Source of the DNA: Spiroplasma sp. SV19
GTDB taxonomy: Bacteria > Bacillota_I > Bacilli_A > Mycoplasmatales > Mycoplasmataceae
DNA: 64,000 nucleotides
NCBI RefSeq assembly: GCF_030060925.1
Contig: NZ_CP045455.1
Location: 372,001-436,000 of the forward strand
Direction: 5' to 3'
Position numbers and translations under genes: made by a program. Numbering within the stretch: the first letter of the stretch is position 1; the number at the start of each line of letters is the position of its first letter. Below are positions 26,894-36,328 of this stretch, piece after piece. The notes beneath the pieces are model-generated. The model did no database searches. It was not told the origin of the DNA and saw nothing but the letters and a program-made list of their open reading frames with translations.

Positions 26894-27418
26894 TTAATCT
26901 TGTTCTAAGAAATCAGCGCCTTTTTGAATTTCAACTTTTGATAAACCAGGATAATCTAACTGCCGCATTATTTCATAACCAACAATCCCAACCGTATTAG
27001 CAATGTTTAAGCTACGAACATGTTCAGCCATTGGAATGCGAAAAGTCCGCGCTAAATTTGCCTTTAAAATTGCGGTTGGAATCCCCGTTGATTCTCGCCC
27101 AAATAAGATAAAAAGATTCTCATCTTTCGTAAAATCAATCGCACTATGTGGTTGTTTTGCATACCGAGTTGCACAATATAACTTTAAATTTGGATTTAAT
27201 TGCAAAAAATGGTTTCAATCATTATATAACTCATAATCAGCATACTCAATATAATTGGCACTACTCCGTGTAATAAAACGTTCATCAAAGATAAAACCAA
27301 ATGGTTCAATTAAATGTAACTTTGCATTAATTGCCACACAAGTTCGCATAATTGCTCCAACATTTTGAGCTATTTCTGGCTCAAATAAAACAATGTTAAT
27401 TTTCTTAGTTGTTTTCAT
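26894..27418 (-). CDS. trmL: tRNA (cytidine/uridine-34 2'-O)-methyltransferase, TrmL type
   Basis: 174 residues, SpoU/TrmD (SPOUT) knot fold. Methylates the wobble ribose of tRNA-Leu isoacceptors in known members. Seen: NIVLFEPEIAQNVGAIMRTC (motif 1), LFGRESTGIP (motif 2), and IPMAEHVRSLNIANTVGIVGYE (motif 3, knot). Start chosen at 27418 because TAGGAGAG precedes it by 5 bases; that site lies in the last codons of rdgB, whose stop is 2 bases upstream. A tRNA-Leu(UAA) gene in this window is a likely substrate. Confidence 0.92.
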
Positions 27419-27420
27419 CT

Positions 27421-28011
27421 TTACTCTCCTAATCATCATTTCTTAAAAGCACGAAATGCTTTTGCTCGATGAGAATAATTGTTTTTCTCTGTTAAAGTTA
27501 ATTCTGCATAAGTTCGCCCAATTTCTGGTAATAAAAAAATTGGATCATAACCAAAGGCATTCACACCAACTGGTTCATCAGTAATAACCCCTTTTGTGAC
27601 TCCCCGAAAGTACATTGTTACTTTTTTCAGCGGGTCAATATAGCATAATACACAAACAGCTTGCGCATCACGGCGCTCTAATAATTCACATTTTTCAATT
27701 AATAAATCATTAATAATTTTGTTATCAGTAATGGGATAGGCCCAGCGACGTGTATTAATTCCCGGGAAATGATCTAAACCAATAATCTCTAAACCAGAAT
27801 CATCAGCTAAAACTGGTCTGTTAATCATTTGGCTTAAAAACGCCGCCTTACAAAAAGCATTCTCTTCAAACGTAGTTCCTGTTTCTGGAATTTCAGGAAT
27901 AGGAATTTCTAAATCTAATAATGATTTAACTGTTATATTAACATTCTGAAACATCTCGTTAAATTCTCGAACTTTGTTTTTATTACTAGTTGCAATCCAA
28001 ATGTCTTTCAT
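27421..28011 (-). CDS. rdgB: XTP/dITP diphosphatase (RdgB/HAM1)
   Basis: 196 residues. Hydrolyses non-canonical purine triphosphates to monophosphates, cleaning the nucleotide pool. Seen: IWIATSNKNKVREF, ETGTTFEENAFCKA, VLADDSGLEI (metal-binding Asp pair), GINTRRWA, FGYDPIFLLPE, and EKNNYSHRAKAF. Two consecutive TGA (Trp) near the C terminus give a true end KKWWLGE; under the standard code it would seem shorter. Coupled to trmL. GAGGAAG precedes the ATG. Confidence 0.95.
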
Positions 28012-28072
28012 TCCCTACTTCCTCGCTTTTCTTGATTATATATATTGTATAATAAAATTAAGAAAAGACAGA

Positions 28073-28876
28073 ATGGAACTTAAGCAAATGATGAAATACA
28101 ACATTAAAACAAAACTAAATTTAGGGATTACTAATCAGAATTATCAAACAGTTGATAATCTTTTCATTCGTTATAGTAATCCTTTTACCAATTTATTTAT
28201 TGATCATCAAAATGAAATTCTTGTTTTGGAAAAAATTAAAAATACTAAATTGACACTACCAATTATTGAATATGGCTATGATAATGATCACTTTTTCTTA
28301 GTAACACCATACTATCCAACATTACAGCCAATTAGTACAATTAAATTAACAAAACAAGTACTAAAAACCATTGCTAAAACAATTCAACAGTTATGACAAA
28401 TTAAGATTAGTCCTAATGATCAAATCAAGATTTTTCAACCACAACAATTTTTAGAAACTTTTAAAACTGCGGTAAAAAACCCATTAGTAGACTTACAACG
28501 ATATGAAGCAAACCTTGATTATGCTCAATTACAAACAACTGACCTTGTTTTATGCCACAATGACTTAAACGGGGGAAATTTAGTTTTTCTTGAACAACAG
28601 CTTTATTTAATTGATTTTGAATATGCGATGCAAAACGATAAACTGTTTGACATTGCTTCTTTTGCTTCAGAAACTTTAACAACAAAAACAGAACAAGCAT
28701 ATTGGTTTAGTCTTTTTAACCTAACATCAACACAACAACAAAAAGTTAATGCCTGAATGTATTATCAAAACATTGCTTGAATTGCTTGAGCAAACTACAT
28801 GTATGAACAAACAAACAACGATATTTTCTTAGCTATTATTAAGTTAAAATTTCTTAATTTACAAAACAATAATTAG
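28073..28876 (+). CDS. choline-kinase/LicA-like phosphotransferase
   Basis: 267 residues, protein-kinase-like (APH/choline kinase) fold. Seen: the nucleotide-binding N lobe (RYSNPFTNLFIDHQNE, IEYGYDNDHFFLV), the catalytic loop LCHNDLNGGN and the metal site LIDFEYA, the Brenner-type HxDxxxxN and DxE pair. In related mollicutes this family phosphorylates choline or an aminoglycoside-like sugar; substrate unproven. The ATG at 28073 was chosen because a -10 TATAAT lies at 28048 and earlier in-frame codons fall upstream of it. Its TAG overlaps the stop of the convergent membrane gene. Confidence 0.82.
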
Positions 28877-29460
28877 GAATCAACAGGTGGTAATGGTGAC
28901 TCTTGTTCCGCACTATTTTCTTTTAAACTTTGGTCATTATCATTATTATCTAGTTTTTTGCCGCTAGTTTTTTTCAGTTGTAAGTAACCACGTAAATTAC
29001 GCATTCATACAGCCATAAAAGTTCCAAAAAAAACAGCAAGTAATAAGAACAGAAGAGAAACTAAACAACGATATAAAATCTTATCTCATCCTCATCAATA
29101 ACCAGTTAAATAAATGCCATATAAAGTTCAAGATAAAGTAATTGTATAAGTAAACTGATCAGCTTGATGAAATTTTAATCAAAAACCACCACAAGTTAAT
29201 AAAAAAACCCCTAAAACCATTGCCAAACCAAAACCAATTCCTGCCCCAACATCATAATGACGAGTAAAACTTAAATCTGGAGAAGTTAAAAAAAATAGCA
29301 ACAAAAATGGTCCTACTGCTTCAATAATTAAAAATAAAAAACTTTTTCAAAAAACAGTCCGTGAAGCATGAAACTCTAAATCATTTTGTACTTCTGGTGG
29401 TAAATGTTCTCAATTATTGTCAGTATCATCCCTTTTGTCATTCTTTTTAATTACTTTCAT
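28873..29460 (-). CDS. four-helix membrane protein, unknown
   Basis: 195 residues. Acidic N terminus (KNDKRDDTDNNWEHLPPEVQ), four hydrophobic segments between about residues 35 and 150, then a charged cytoplasmic tail rich in Asp, Asn, Ser, Glu. ATG at 29460 follows GAGGAG. Stop codon shares bases with that of the convergent kinase gene. No family recognised. Confidence 0.75.
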
Positions 29461-29541
29461 ATTATTAATTACTCCTCTTAAGATTCTTGTATTCCTATTT
29501 TAACATAAAAAAAATTGTTAAACTAACAACTTATCTTGTAA

Positions 29542-29615
29542 TGGAGCGGGTGAAGGGAATCGAACCCTCACAGTCAGCTTGGAAGGCTGAAGTTCTACCA
29601 TTAAACTACACCCGC
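29542..29615 (-). tRNA. tRNA-Gly(UCC)
   Basis: Cloverleaf with acceptor GCGGGTG, anticodon loop CTTCCAA, T arm GGTTCGATTCC and encoded CCA. Last of seven tRNAs. Confidence 0.97.
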
Positions 29616-29692
29616 ATTTTTAATTTTTATAATTAATCACAATAATATATATACCACTGTCTTAATTTGATGTCAATTGTTTTTACCTAAAA

Positions 29693-29779
29693 TGGTACCC
29701 GAGACCGGACTTGAACCGGTACAGTTGTAAAACCGACGGATTTTAAGTCCGTTGCGTCTACCTATTCCGCCACTCGGGC
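29693..29779 (-). tRNA. tRNA-Leu(UAA)
   Basis: 87 bases with a long variable arm, anticodon loop CTTAAAA, acceptor GCCCGAG, encoded CCA. Confidence 0.97.
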
Positions 29780-29795
29780 ATATATATCTAATAAA

Positions 29796-29872
29796 TGGTC
29801 TCCTGTAAAGGACTTGAACCTTTGACCCACTGGTTAAAAGCCAGATGCTCTACCAACTGAGCTAACAGGAGA
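29796..29872 (-). tRNA. tRNA-Lys(UUU)
   Basis: Acceptor TCTCCTG, anticodon loop CTTTTAA, encoded CCA. Confidence 0.97.
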
Positions 29873-29878
29873 CTTAAA

Positions 29879-29953
29879 TGGCTGGGCTAGCTGGATTTGA
29901 ACCAGCGCATGAAGGAGTCAAAGTCCTTTGCCTTACCGCTTGGCTATAGCCCA
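29879..29953 (-). tRNA. tRNA-Gln(UUG)
   Basis: Acceptor TGGGCTA, anticodon loop CTTTGAC, encoded CCA. Confidence 0.96.
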
Positions 29954-29968
29954 ATATCTTAATAAAGA

Positions 29969-30053
29969 TGGTGGAGGGGGAGGGATTCGAACCCCCGAAC
30001 CCGAAGGAGCTGAGTTACAGTCAGATGTGTTTGGCCACTTCACTACCCCTCCA
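29969..30053 (-). tRNA. tRNA-Tyr(GUA)
   Basis: 85 bases, class II variable arm, anticodon loop CTGTAAC, acceptor GGAGGGG, encoded CCA. Confidence 0.96.
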
Positions 30054-30057
30054 AGAA

Positions 30058-30134
<77 letters not shown>

Positions 30135-30144
30135 CAAACATTAA

Positions 30145-30221
30145 TGGTCGGGTGTAACGGACTTGAACCGCTGACCACCTGCTTGTAAGGCAGGCGCTCT
30201 CCCAACTGAGCTAACACCCGA
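30145..30221 (-). tRNA. tRNA-Val(UAC)
   Basis: Acceptor TCGGGTG, anticodon loop CTTACAA, encoded CCA. First of the co-transcribed cluster Val-Thr-Tyr-Gln-Lys-Leu-Gly. Confidence 0.97.
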
Positions 30222-30256
30222 TTACACAATACATTGATTGTGTTAAAACCTTTATA

Positions 30257-30285
30257 ATTTTATATAAAACAATAATTTTTGTCAA
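30257..30285 (-). promoter_or_regulatory. promoter of the tRNA cluster
   Basis: TTGACA (30285-30280), 17 bases, TAAAAT (30262-30257), about 30 bases before tRNA-Val. Confidence 0.8.
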
Positions 30286-31023
30286 TTAAAATAATTATTA
30301 ATTAATTATTTTTTAAAAAAATCACAGAACACTCCTATTAAAGAGGAATAACAAGATAAATTTTAAAATGCAATATATGAATATTATTGAAGTTTAAATA
30401 ATAATTATTGTTATACTGTAAATAGTTATAAAATAAAAGCCACCTATTTCTAAAGTTTTTATTTAAACATCCCAATTTCTAATCTTACAAGGTTTTTGTT
30501 TTATTACTAAAAGAAGCTAAAAAATTAATAGTAGAAAATGTAATATGGTGGTTATTACTTTTAAAATTAATAAAGGCTTCAAAAATAAGGCCCATCCTTT
30601 TGTTAAAATATAAAGGCAACTAAAACTCATATAAAATGAAAAAAATATTTTTTAAAACAATATTACAATAAAAACATAATTAATTCCAAAATATTACAAA
30701 TGCTTCGGGACCTGCAATGCTAACCACCAAACTATTTGTGATGAAAAATAAAAGAAGCACTAAAAGAAAAAGAATGTATTTAATAATACATTCTTTTTTA
30801 CTAAAATTGTGAAACTCTAACAAATTGTAATAATCAAAAAAATATTAATTTTAGAATTAGTTAATATAAGATAATATTATTAAATTGCCAATTGGTAATC
30901 ACATTCTTCCACCAATAAAACTATAAAAACTTTAAATGAATGAATTTGTCTTGCAAAATAATATCAGTTTTAACTAAAAAATGGATTTTATTAATTAATA
31001 AAATCCATTGTTTTAAGTTTCAA
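30286..31023. other. degenerate gap, 740 bases, with coding remnants
   Basis: No intact gene. On the minus strand a short open stretch near 30676-30755 reads LLVLLLFFITN then VVSIAGPEAFVIFWN, like the tail of a polytopic transporter. A second fragment, 30485-30595, gives 36 residues (MGLIFEAFINFK...). Neither has a convincing ribosome site. A hairpin at 30767-30798 (AAAAAGAATGTATT with AATACATTCTTTTT) is a good two-way terminator. The gap is probably the remains of a deleted gene. Confidence 0.5.
30767..30798. terminator. two-way hairpin terminator in the degenerate gap
   Basis: 14-bp perfect stem with a 4-base loop and A/T tails on both sides; it would stop leftward transcription leaving the membrane gene at 31024. 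Confidence 0.8.
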
Positions 31024-31965
31024 TTAATATTGACGTTGCGTACGATCTTCGGTTTTATATTGAGGAATATTAATCATATATCCATCTTCACGACGTCATA
31101 ATCCTTTAATTACTTTTGTTATTAAGTAAACCATAAAGATTGTTCCAATTAAGGTTGTTGTAAAGTTTAAGATGTTGGCAAAAACTGATAAACCATCTTG
31201 TCCTTTTTGAAACATACGGCCAAATGCTTCAATTAGTTTTAATAATGCGGTGATAATTTGAATTATTAACATCATTGTTACTAAAACAGTATAAATAGTT
31301 GACACAAAGCGTAATCATTTTCCAAAAGAAGTTTCTGCCATCATATTAGCAACAACTCTGCTACTATAAAATCCTGGAACGAAAATTAAGCTTATAACAC
31401 TAACAGCAGCTAATACTCCCATCATAATTGCAAAATTTCGTTGTGAATCGCCTACTCAAACTTTTACTGTTGCTTTGTTATAAAAAATCATAATAGCAGC
31501 AATACTAACAAGCGCTGATACTAATCACGCAGTTCCTAAGTAACGGACAATTGTAACACGAGCATTTTTTGTTGCTTTAACATCAGTATCTGGTAATCAT
31601 GTTAAGGCAAAAGGTGCCAAAAACCCACCAAGTGATAATGATAATACAGCTAAACTTCATTTGTTAGCACATAATTCGGCATCATTACTGCTAATCGCAT
31701 AACGGATTAACCCAATATTACAGATAATTGTTGTAAAGAAAGAGAAAATTACTACCAGTAAAATTACTACTTTATAACTTGTTAAATCTGCATATGAATT
31801 CATTAATCAACTATTTGCGGCATTGATGTCACCAACAAGGACCCCATTGTTATATTGACCTAGGAAATAAAAATACGTCCCAGCAGCAATACTCATCCCC
31901 ACAATCCCAACAATACTTGACAATACAATTCAAAAACGAGTAAATCCAAAATTCTTTGTCATCAT
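31024..31965 (-). CDS. polytopic membrane protein, unknown
   Basis: 313 residues with about seven to eight transmembrane segments (for example FWIVLSSIVGIVGMSIAAG, VVILLVVIFSFFTTIICNIG, FAIMMGVLAAVSVISLIFV, YTVLVTMMLIIQIITAL, TLIGTIFMVYLITKV) and a short charged tail RRE...YKTEDRTQRQY. Start uncertain: two adjacent ATG codons at 31965, or a GTG four codons upstream closer to AAAGGA. No family recognised. Divergent from guaC. Confidence 0.75.
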
Positions 31966-32151
31966 TTGTATAATCACTGTTCCTTTCTAGAATTATGTTA
32001 TTAATTATATTCCCTTCTAAACGTTATTACAAGGTGTTTTTTAAAACATTTTTTAAAACATTTTTAAAATAAAACTATCTCCTTTTACCTCATATTATGA
32101 TACATTTGCCGTGCTTTTATGATACATTTAAATAGTGAGGTGAAATAGATA

Positions 32152-33114
32152 GTGAAAGCATTTGATTATGAAGACATTCAATTAATTCCAGAATTATGTG
32201 TTGTTAATTCTCGGAAAGAATGTGATACAACCGTTAAATTAGGAAAACATACTTTTAATTTACCTGTTGTCCCATCTAATATGGCAACAGTCGTTAATGA
32301 AGAGTTATGTGAAAAATTAGCTGAAAAAAACTACTTTTACATTATGCATCGTTTTAACGTTGACCAAGTGAAATTTATTAAACATATGAAAAGTAAAAAC
32401 TTAATTACTTCGATTTCTGTTGGAGTTAAACCAAGTGATTTTGAATTAATTGAAACATTAAAAAAAGAGCAACTAGCCCCGGACTATATTACCATTGACA
32501 TTGCCCATGGCCATGCCTTTAGTGTTAAAAGAATGATCGAACATATTCGTACTCATTTAGGGCAAGAAACCTTTATTATTGCCGGAAATGTTGGAACACC
32601 AAAAGCAGTGCGTGATTTAGAACAATGAGGTGCTGATGCAACCAAAGTTGGAATTGGACCAGGAAAAGTATGTATTACAAAACTAAAAACAGGTTTTGGA
32701 AATGGTGGTTGACAATTATCAGCTGTTAAATGATGCAGCAAAGGAAGTTCAAAGCCAATTATTGCTGATGGTGGTTTACGAGTTAATGGTGATATTGCTA
32801 AATCAATTCGAATGGGAGCGACAATGTGCATGGTTGGTAGTTTATTTGCTGCTCACCAAGAATCACCTGGAAAACAAGTTGAAATTGATGGTGTTAAATA
32901 TAAAGAATACTTTGGATCAGCTAGTGAATATAATAAAGGTGAAAAACGCTATGTTGAAGGTAAAAAAGAATTAATTGAAATTCGCGGCAGCATTTTTGAA
33001 ACTCTGCGAGAAATGACCGAAGATTTACAATCATCAATTTCTTACGCTGGGGGAAAAGATTTGGAAGCAATTAAAAAAGTTGATTATGTTATTTTAAAAG
33101 AAAGTAATTTTTAA
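32152..33114 (+). CDS. guaC: GMP reductase
   Basis: 320 residues, the Firmicutes-type GuaC. Reduces GMP to IMP with NADPH, allowing guanine to be turned into adenine nucleotides. Seen: [38 protein letters not shown] with the catalytic Cys, [11 protein letters not shown], and PIIADGGLR followed by a GSLF phosphate loop. No CBS domains, which separates it from IMP dehydrogenase. GTG start at 32152, 9 bases after GAGGTG; no alternative ATG. Fits with the purine salvage genes at the left edge. Confidence 0.95.
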
Positions 33115-33116
33115 GA

Positions 33117-33141
33117 AAAAAATCCCTAACTGGGATTTTTT
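33117..33141. terminator. shared terminator of guaC and rpsU
   Basis: AAAAAATCCC pairs with GGGATTTTTT around a 5-base loop. It serves the plus-strand guaC, and its last base is part of the rpsU stop codon, so the two convergent genes end on one hairpin. Confidence 0.88.
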
Positions 33142-33305
33142 TAACGAAAACTACGAGATTGCTCTTGTTTATAGCGTCTTTTTTCCTTTTTGCTCATTCA
33201 ATGCTCTCGCTTACGGGCTTCTTTTCGTTTTACCGAAGAAACCTTGTTAAAACGCTTTAAAGCTTTGTCTAGCGGTTCTCCTGCTTTGACAACAACAGTA
33301 GCCAT
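33141..33305 (-). CDS. rpsU: 30S ribosomal protein S21
   Basis: 54 residues starting MATVVVKAGEPLDKALKRF, with KVSSVKRKEARKREHW and a basic C-terminal tail. This is a full-length S21 of the short mollicute kind. It binds the 16S platform near the anti-Shine-Dalgarno. One TGA Trp. ATG at 33305 follows AGGAG. Confidence 0.93.
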
Positions 33306-33450
33306 AATATTTCAACTCCTAAAACTATATAAATTAACAATATCATATTATCATATTTTTTGAGACAAAACAAATTTTTATTATTTATCTCTAAATTAGT
33401 CACAATTTGTCGTAATTTCCCCCACTTCTTATAATTTATTCTGTGCTATT

Positions 33451-34200
33451 TTAAATATTTGCTAAAAGATCGTAATTACTATTACCAACGATTGATGCCC
33501 CTTTTGTTACCGCTTTAATCTTTTGTTTTAATTGTAAAAAACCATGCATTACTTGATGATAGTCTGTTAAAATAATATCTTCAAAAGCTTCTCTAGTAAG
33601 ACTAATGCCTTGCAATTGGTATGAAGCTCATTTTTCCTGGCAAAGTTGCGGAATGATGGCAATTAATTCGGTTGGATCTAACATAACATTAAAAGTTCGG
33701 GCAAGATAAAACTGGACAGATTCTTGTAAATTAATTAACCCATAATCTAATTTAAAAACATCTTTGGTACTGCGTTGATAAATGATTGTTTTTCTTGTCT
33801 TAACATCAACATAAAAATGATTCGACCGGAGCATTAACCCATAATGTTGTTTAATCGTTATTCATTTAAGATTTGGGAAATTAGTCTTAATTACCAAGCG
33901 TTCATTTTCAGTACAAGTAAAATTATGAACAAGAAAAAACTGGTTTTCAACAAAATCTAATTCTAAATTGTTAAGATAAATTAATAAACTTTCTAAATTA
34001 ACTAGTTTATCTCGTTCCAATAACCGGGTTTTAACAATATTTAAAGTTCCGTTCATTTGTTCTTTGGCCAAATTTCCCATTCATAAATAATATCCTGTAT
34101 CAAGATCATAAATAATTAAATTTGGATTATTAAATAGGCATTTATTGCGATGATAGATTTTAACCGTATAATTGCCTAACTCAATTCGTAAATTAGCCAT
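33451..34200 (-). CDS. divergent MreB/actin-fold protein lacking nucleotide-binding loops
   Basis: 249 residues. By eye it aligns without gaps to the first part of the MreB at 51133. ELG (7-9) matches MreB DLG, NNP (24-26) matches NEP with the same 15-residue spacing, and GN (42-43) matches VGN 16 residues on. Further on, ENQFFLVHNFTCTENE resembles ANSIMLLACPSVITELE. HFYVDVKTRKTIIYQ sits where MreB has NLVIDMGGGTTDIAVL, so phosphate loop 2 is lost, and phosphate loop 1 (DLGTA) is ELGNY. About 100 residues of the C-terminal subdomains are missing. ATG overlaps the phosphatase-like gene by 8 bases. If the reading is right this is a pseudo-actin; role unknown, perhaps filament modulation. Confidence 0.55.
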
Positions 34201-34696
34201 GCAGATCTTGCCACTTTGCTTGGGACAATTCGTTTAAAATTGTATAAGGATAATGTTGTTTTAAAAAATCATAAATACCTTGGGTTAATTTCATTAACGA
34301 ATAATAATTTGTCAAAAAATGAACAATTGCTTTTTCAAAAGGTAATGTTGGAATAATCTTATTTGCAACCAAATAAATAAATGCTAACGCACTGCTTTGA
34401 CTAATACCATCATAACAAGCAAGGTATGTTGTTTCAGTTTTTACTTTCTCATTCAAAAACTTTAAACCGGCAATAATTGTTATTTTTAAAATATTAGTAA
34501 CATCATAATAATCAAATAATTTCAAAACAATTTGGTGCTCTCATAATAAGTACCCCTTTTTCCGCGCCATTGCGGTGCGATCATAACATAGTAATTCAAA
34601 ATGAACATTACTAATAATAACCTTATTTTCAATATCAACGGGGATTAAAAATTGATTGCCAATAACCAAATTATTAACGATTAATTTTCGTGGCAC
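34193..34696 (-). CDS. dual-specificity-phosphatase-like pseudoenzyme
   Basis: 167 residues. NNLVIGNQFLIP near the start resembles the first strands of dual-specificity phosphatases, LFDYYDVTNI the Asp-loop region, and TTYLACYDGISQSSALAF the P-loop strand-turn-helix. The family signature is HC-x5-R-S. Here the Cys is kept (C94), the His is Ala and the Arg is Gln (Q100), so catalysis should be lost while phosphate binding may remain. Ends in a helical QGIYDFLKQHYP. GTG at 34696 follows AAAGGCAGGGA. Translationally coupled to the MreB-like gene. Confidence 0.6.
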
Positions 34697-34783
34697 AAAA
34701 TCCCTGCCTTTCTAAATAGTATCTTTCACTAGTTTTTTATTATTATAATCTTGTTATTTCATAGGTCTTTTCGCTTTAATCAT

Positions 34784-34818
34784 AACAAAAAAATGAACAC
34801 AATTGTGTTCATTTTGTT
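34784..34818 (-). terminator. palindromic terminator of the surface-protein operon
   Basis: AAAATGAACACAA and its exact complement abut at 34802/34803, extended by AAC...GTT arms and preceded/followed by A and T runs. It reaches into the stop codon of the gene at 34817. Confidence 0.85.
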
Positions 34819-36328
34819 ATTTTTTACGGTTTTGGTTTCATCTTTTTTGTGTTCGCCGTGATTTTGTTTTTCGCGTAGTTGGCAATTGAACTAATTTTAT
34901 TCGATGAATTAACCAACTCCATCAATTATAGAAAAAACAATCTTGGATATTTGGTAACAAGATAAAAATGGTTAACAAAGTAATTACAAAATAAAAAACT
35001 CAAGCACCTTTTAAAAACCAAGAATATGCTGTTAACATTGTGATACCAAAACTATTACTTGTTCAAACTAAGGCTCATAATAAATTAATTGAGAATGGTA
35101 GCAAGACCTGTACTGTTTGATAATACAATTGATAAATAACTGTTGTTTGTACAAAACGCACGTTAACCTCATTTTCATCAGTTAAAAGTCTTAATGTCAT
35201 TGCTTTACTTTGATTATGATATGTTAATAAATCAATTCAAGTCTTTTGATAAAAAAGATACTTATACTGATAATTAGCAAGATCACCAATCTTGTTAAAA
35301 TCAGTATTAAGATACTGAATCACTGCTAAATTAGTCATAAATTGCCGATACATTGTTTTAAAACTAACTAATACTAGTAAAATTACAAATCATACCATTG
35401 CAACACAGTAACTAAATAAATATAAACTTAAATTAGTTAACATTTCAGTTTGCTGAAACAATAGAAATGAAATAAAGTTATAGTTACTAGTAACTGTTAA
35501 TAATTTTAAAACAAAAGCGGTAATTGTTTGTACTATCACTGTAAGCAGAAAAATAATTAATGGTTTGAGTTGAAAAACTAATAAAATAATAAAAACAGCA
35601 AAGGCACTTAAATTAATTAGTAATGATTTTTCATTGAAATTAATAGTTGGACTAAACAAAGCATAAATATCATTTCCTAAGACAAAAAACAAAATTAAAC
35701 TAACAATAAATATTAAAACAAAAATTTTAACATTGTTACTAAAAATTTGTTTAATAAATTCTCGTTTCATTCCTTGCTTTATAAAATCGCAGTTCAGATA
35801 AGTAACAATCATATTTCCTAAAATAATACCACCAAAAATAGCACCCAAAGCTAAATAGGCTTTACTATGATTTATAAAAATAAACGGATAAAGGAAAACG
35901 GGAACACAAAAAGTAACCGCATAACCAAGATCTTTTAAAAAGCATGTTAATATTAAGGAAAATAGAAAAACTAAGCCCACTAAACAAACTGGGGATAAAA
36001 CCTTAAATAAGAAAAACCATAATCCATACAAACCATATGAACTAATAAATAGTGCCAGAAAAAGGACAAGGAAAAACAATGTTAAAAAGTAAACCACCTT
36101 GTCTTGACTAATTTGCTGTTTTGGTTGTTTTTGCATTAAATTTCCTAATAATAATATAATTACTATTACAACTAAAAAAGCAATAATAATTAAACCACTA
36201 AAATTGTAAATAAGATCATCTTGCGGAAACAAGAATAAAGCACTAAGAATACCACCAACTATTACACCGAAGAGAATAATTCTGCTTAATATTGGCAGAA
36301 TTTTCTTTAATTTAAATTCAATGAACAT
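34817..36328 (-). CDS. large polytopic membrane protein, last gene of the surface cassette
   Basis: 503 residues with about 11-12 hydrophobic segments and a soluble loop near residues 320-400 (VSFKTMYRQFMTNLAVIQYL...), ending with a basic cytoplasmic tail (TTRKTKSRRTQKRW). Its ATG shares a base with the TAA of the 693-residue protein (TAATG), so translation is coupled. No transporter motif is visible. The position suggests it anchors, exports or displays the two large proteins encoded upstream. Confidence 0.75.
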
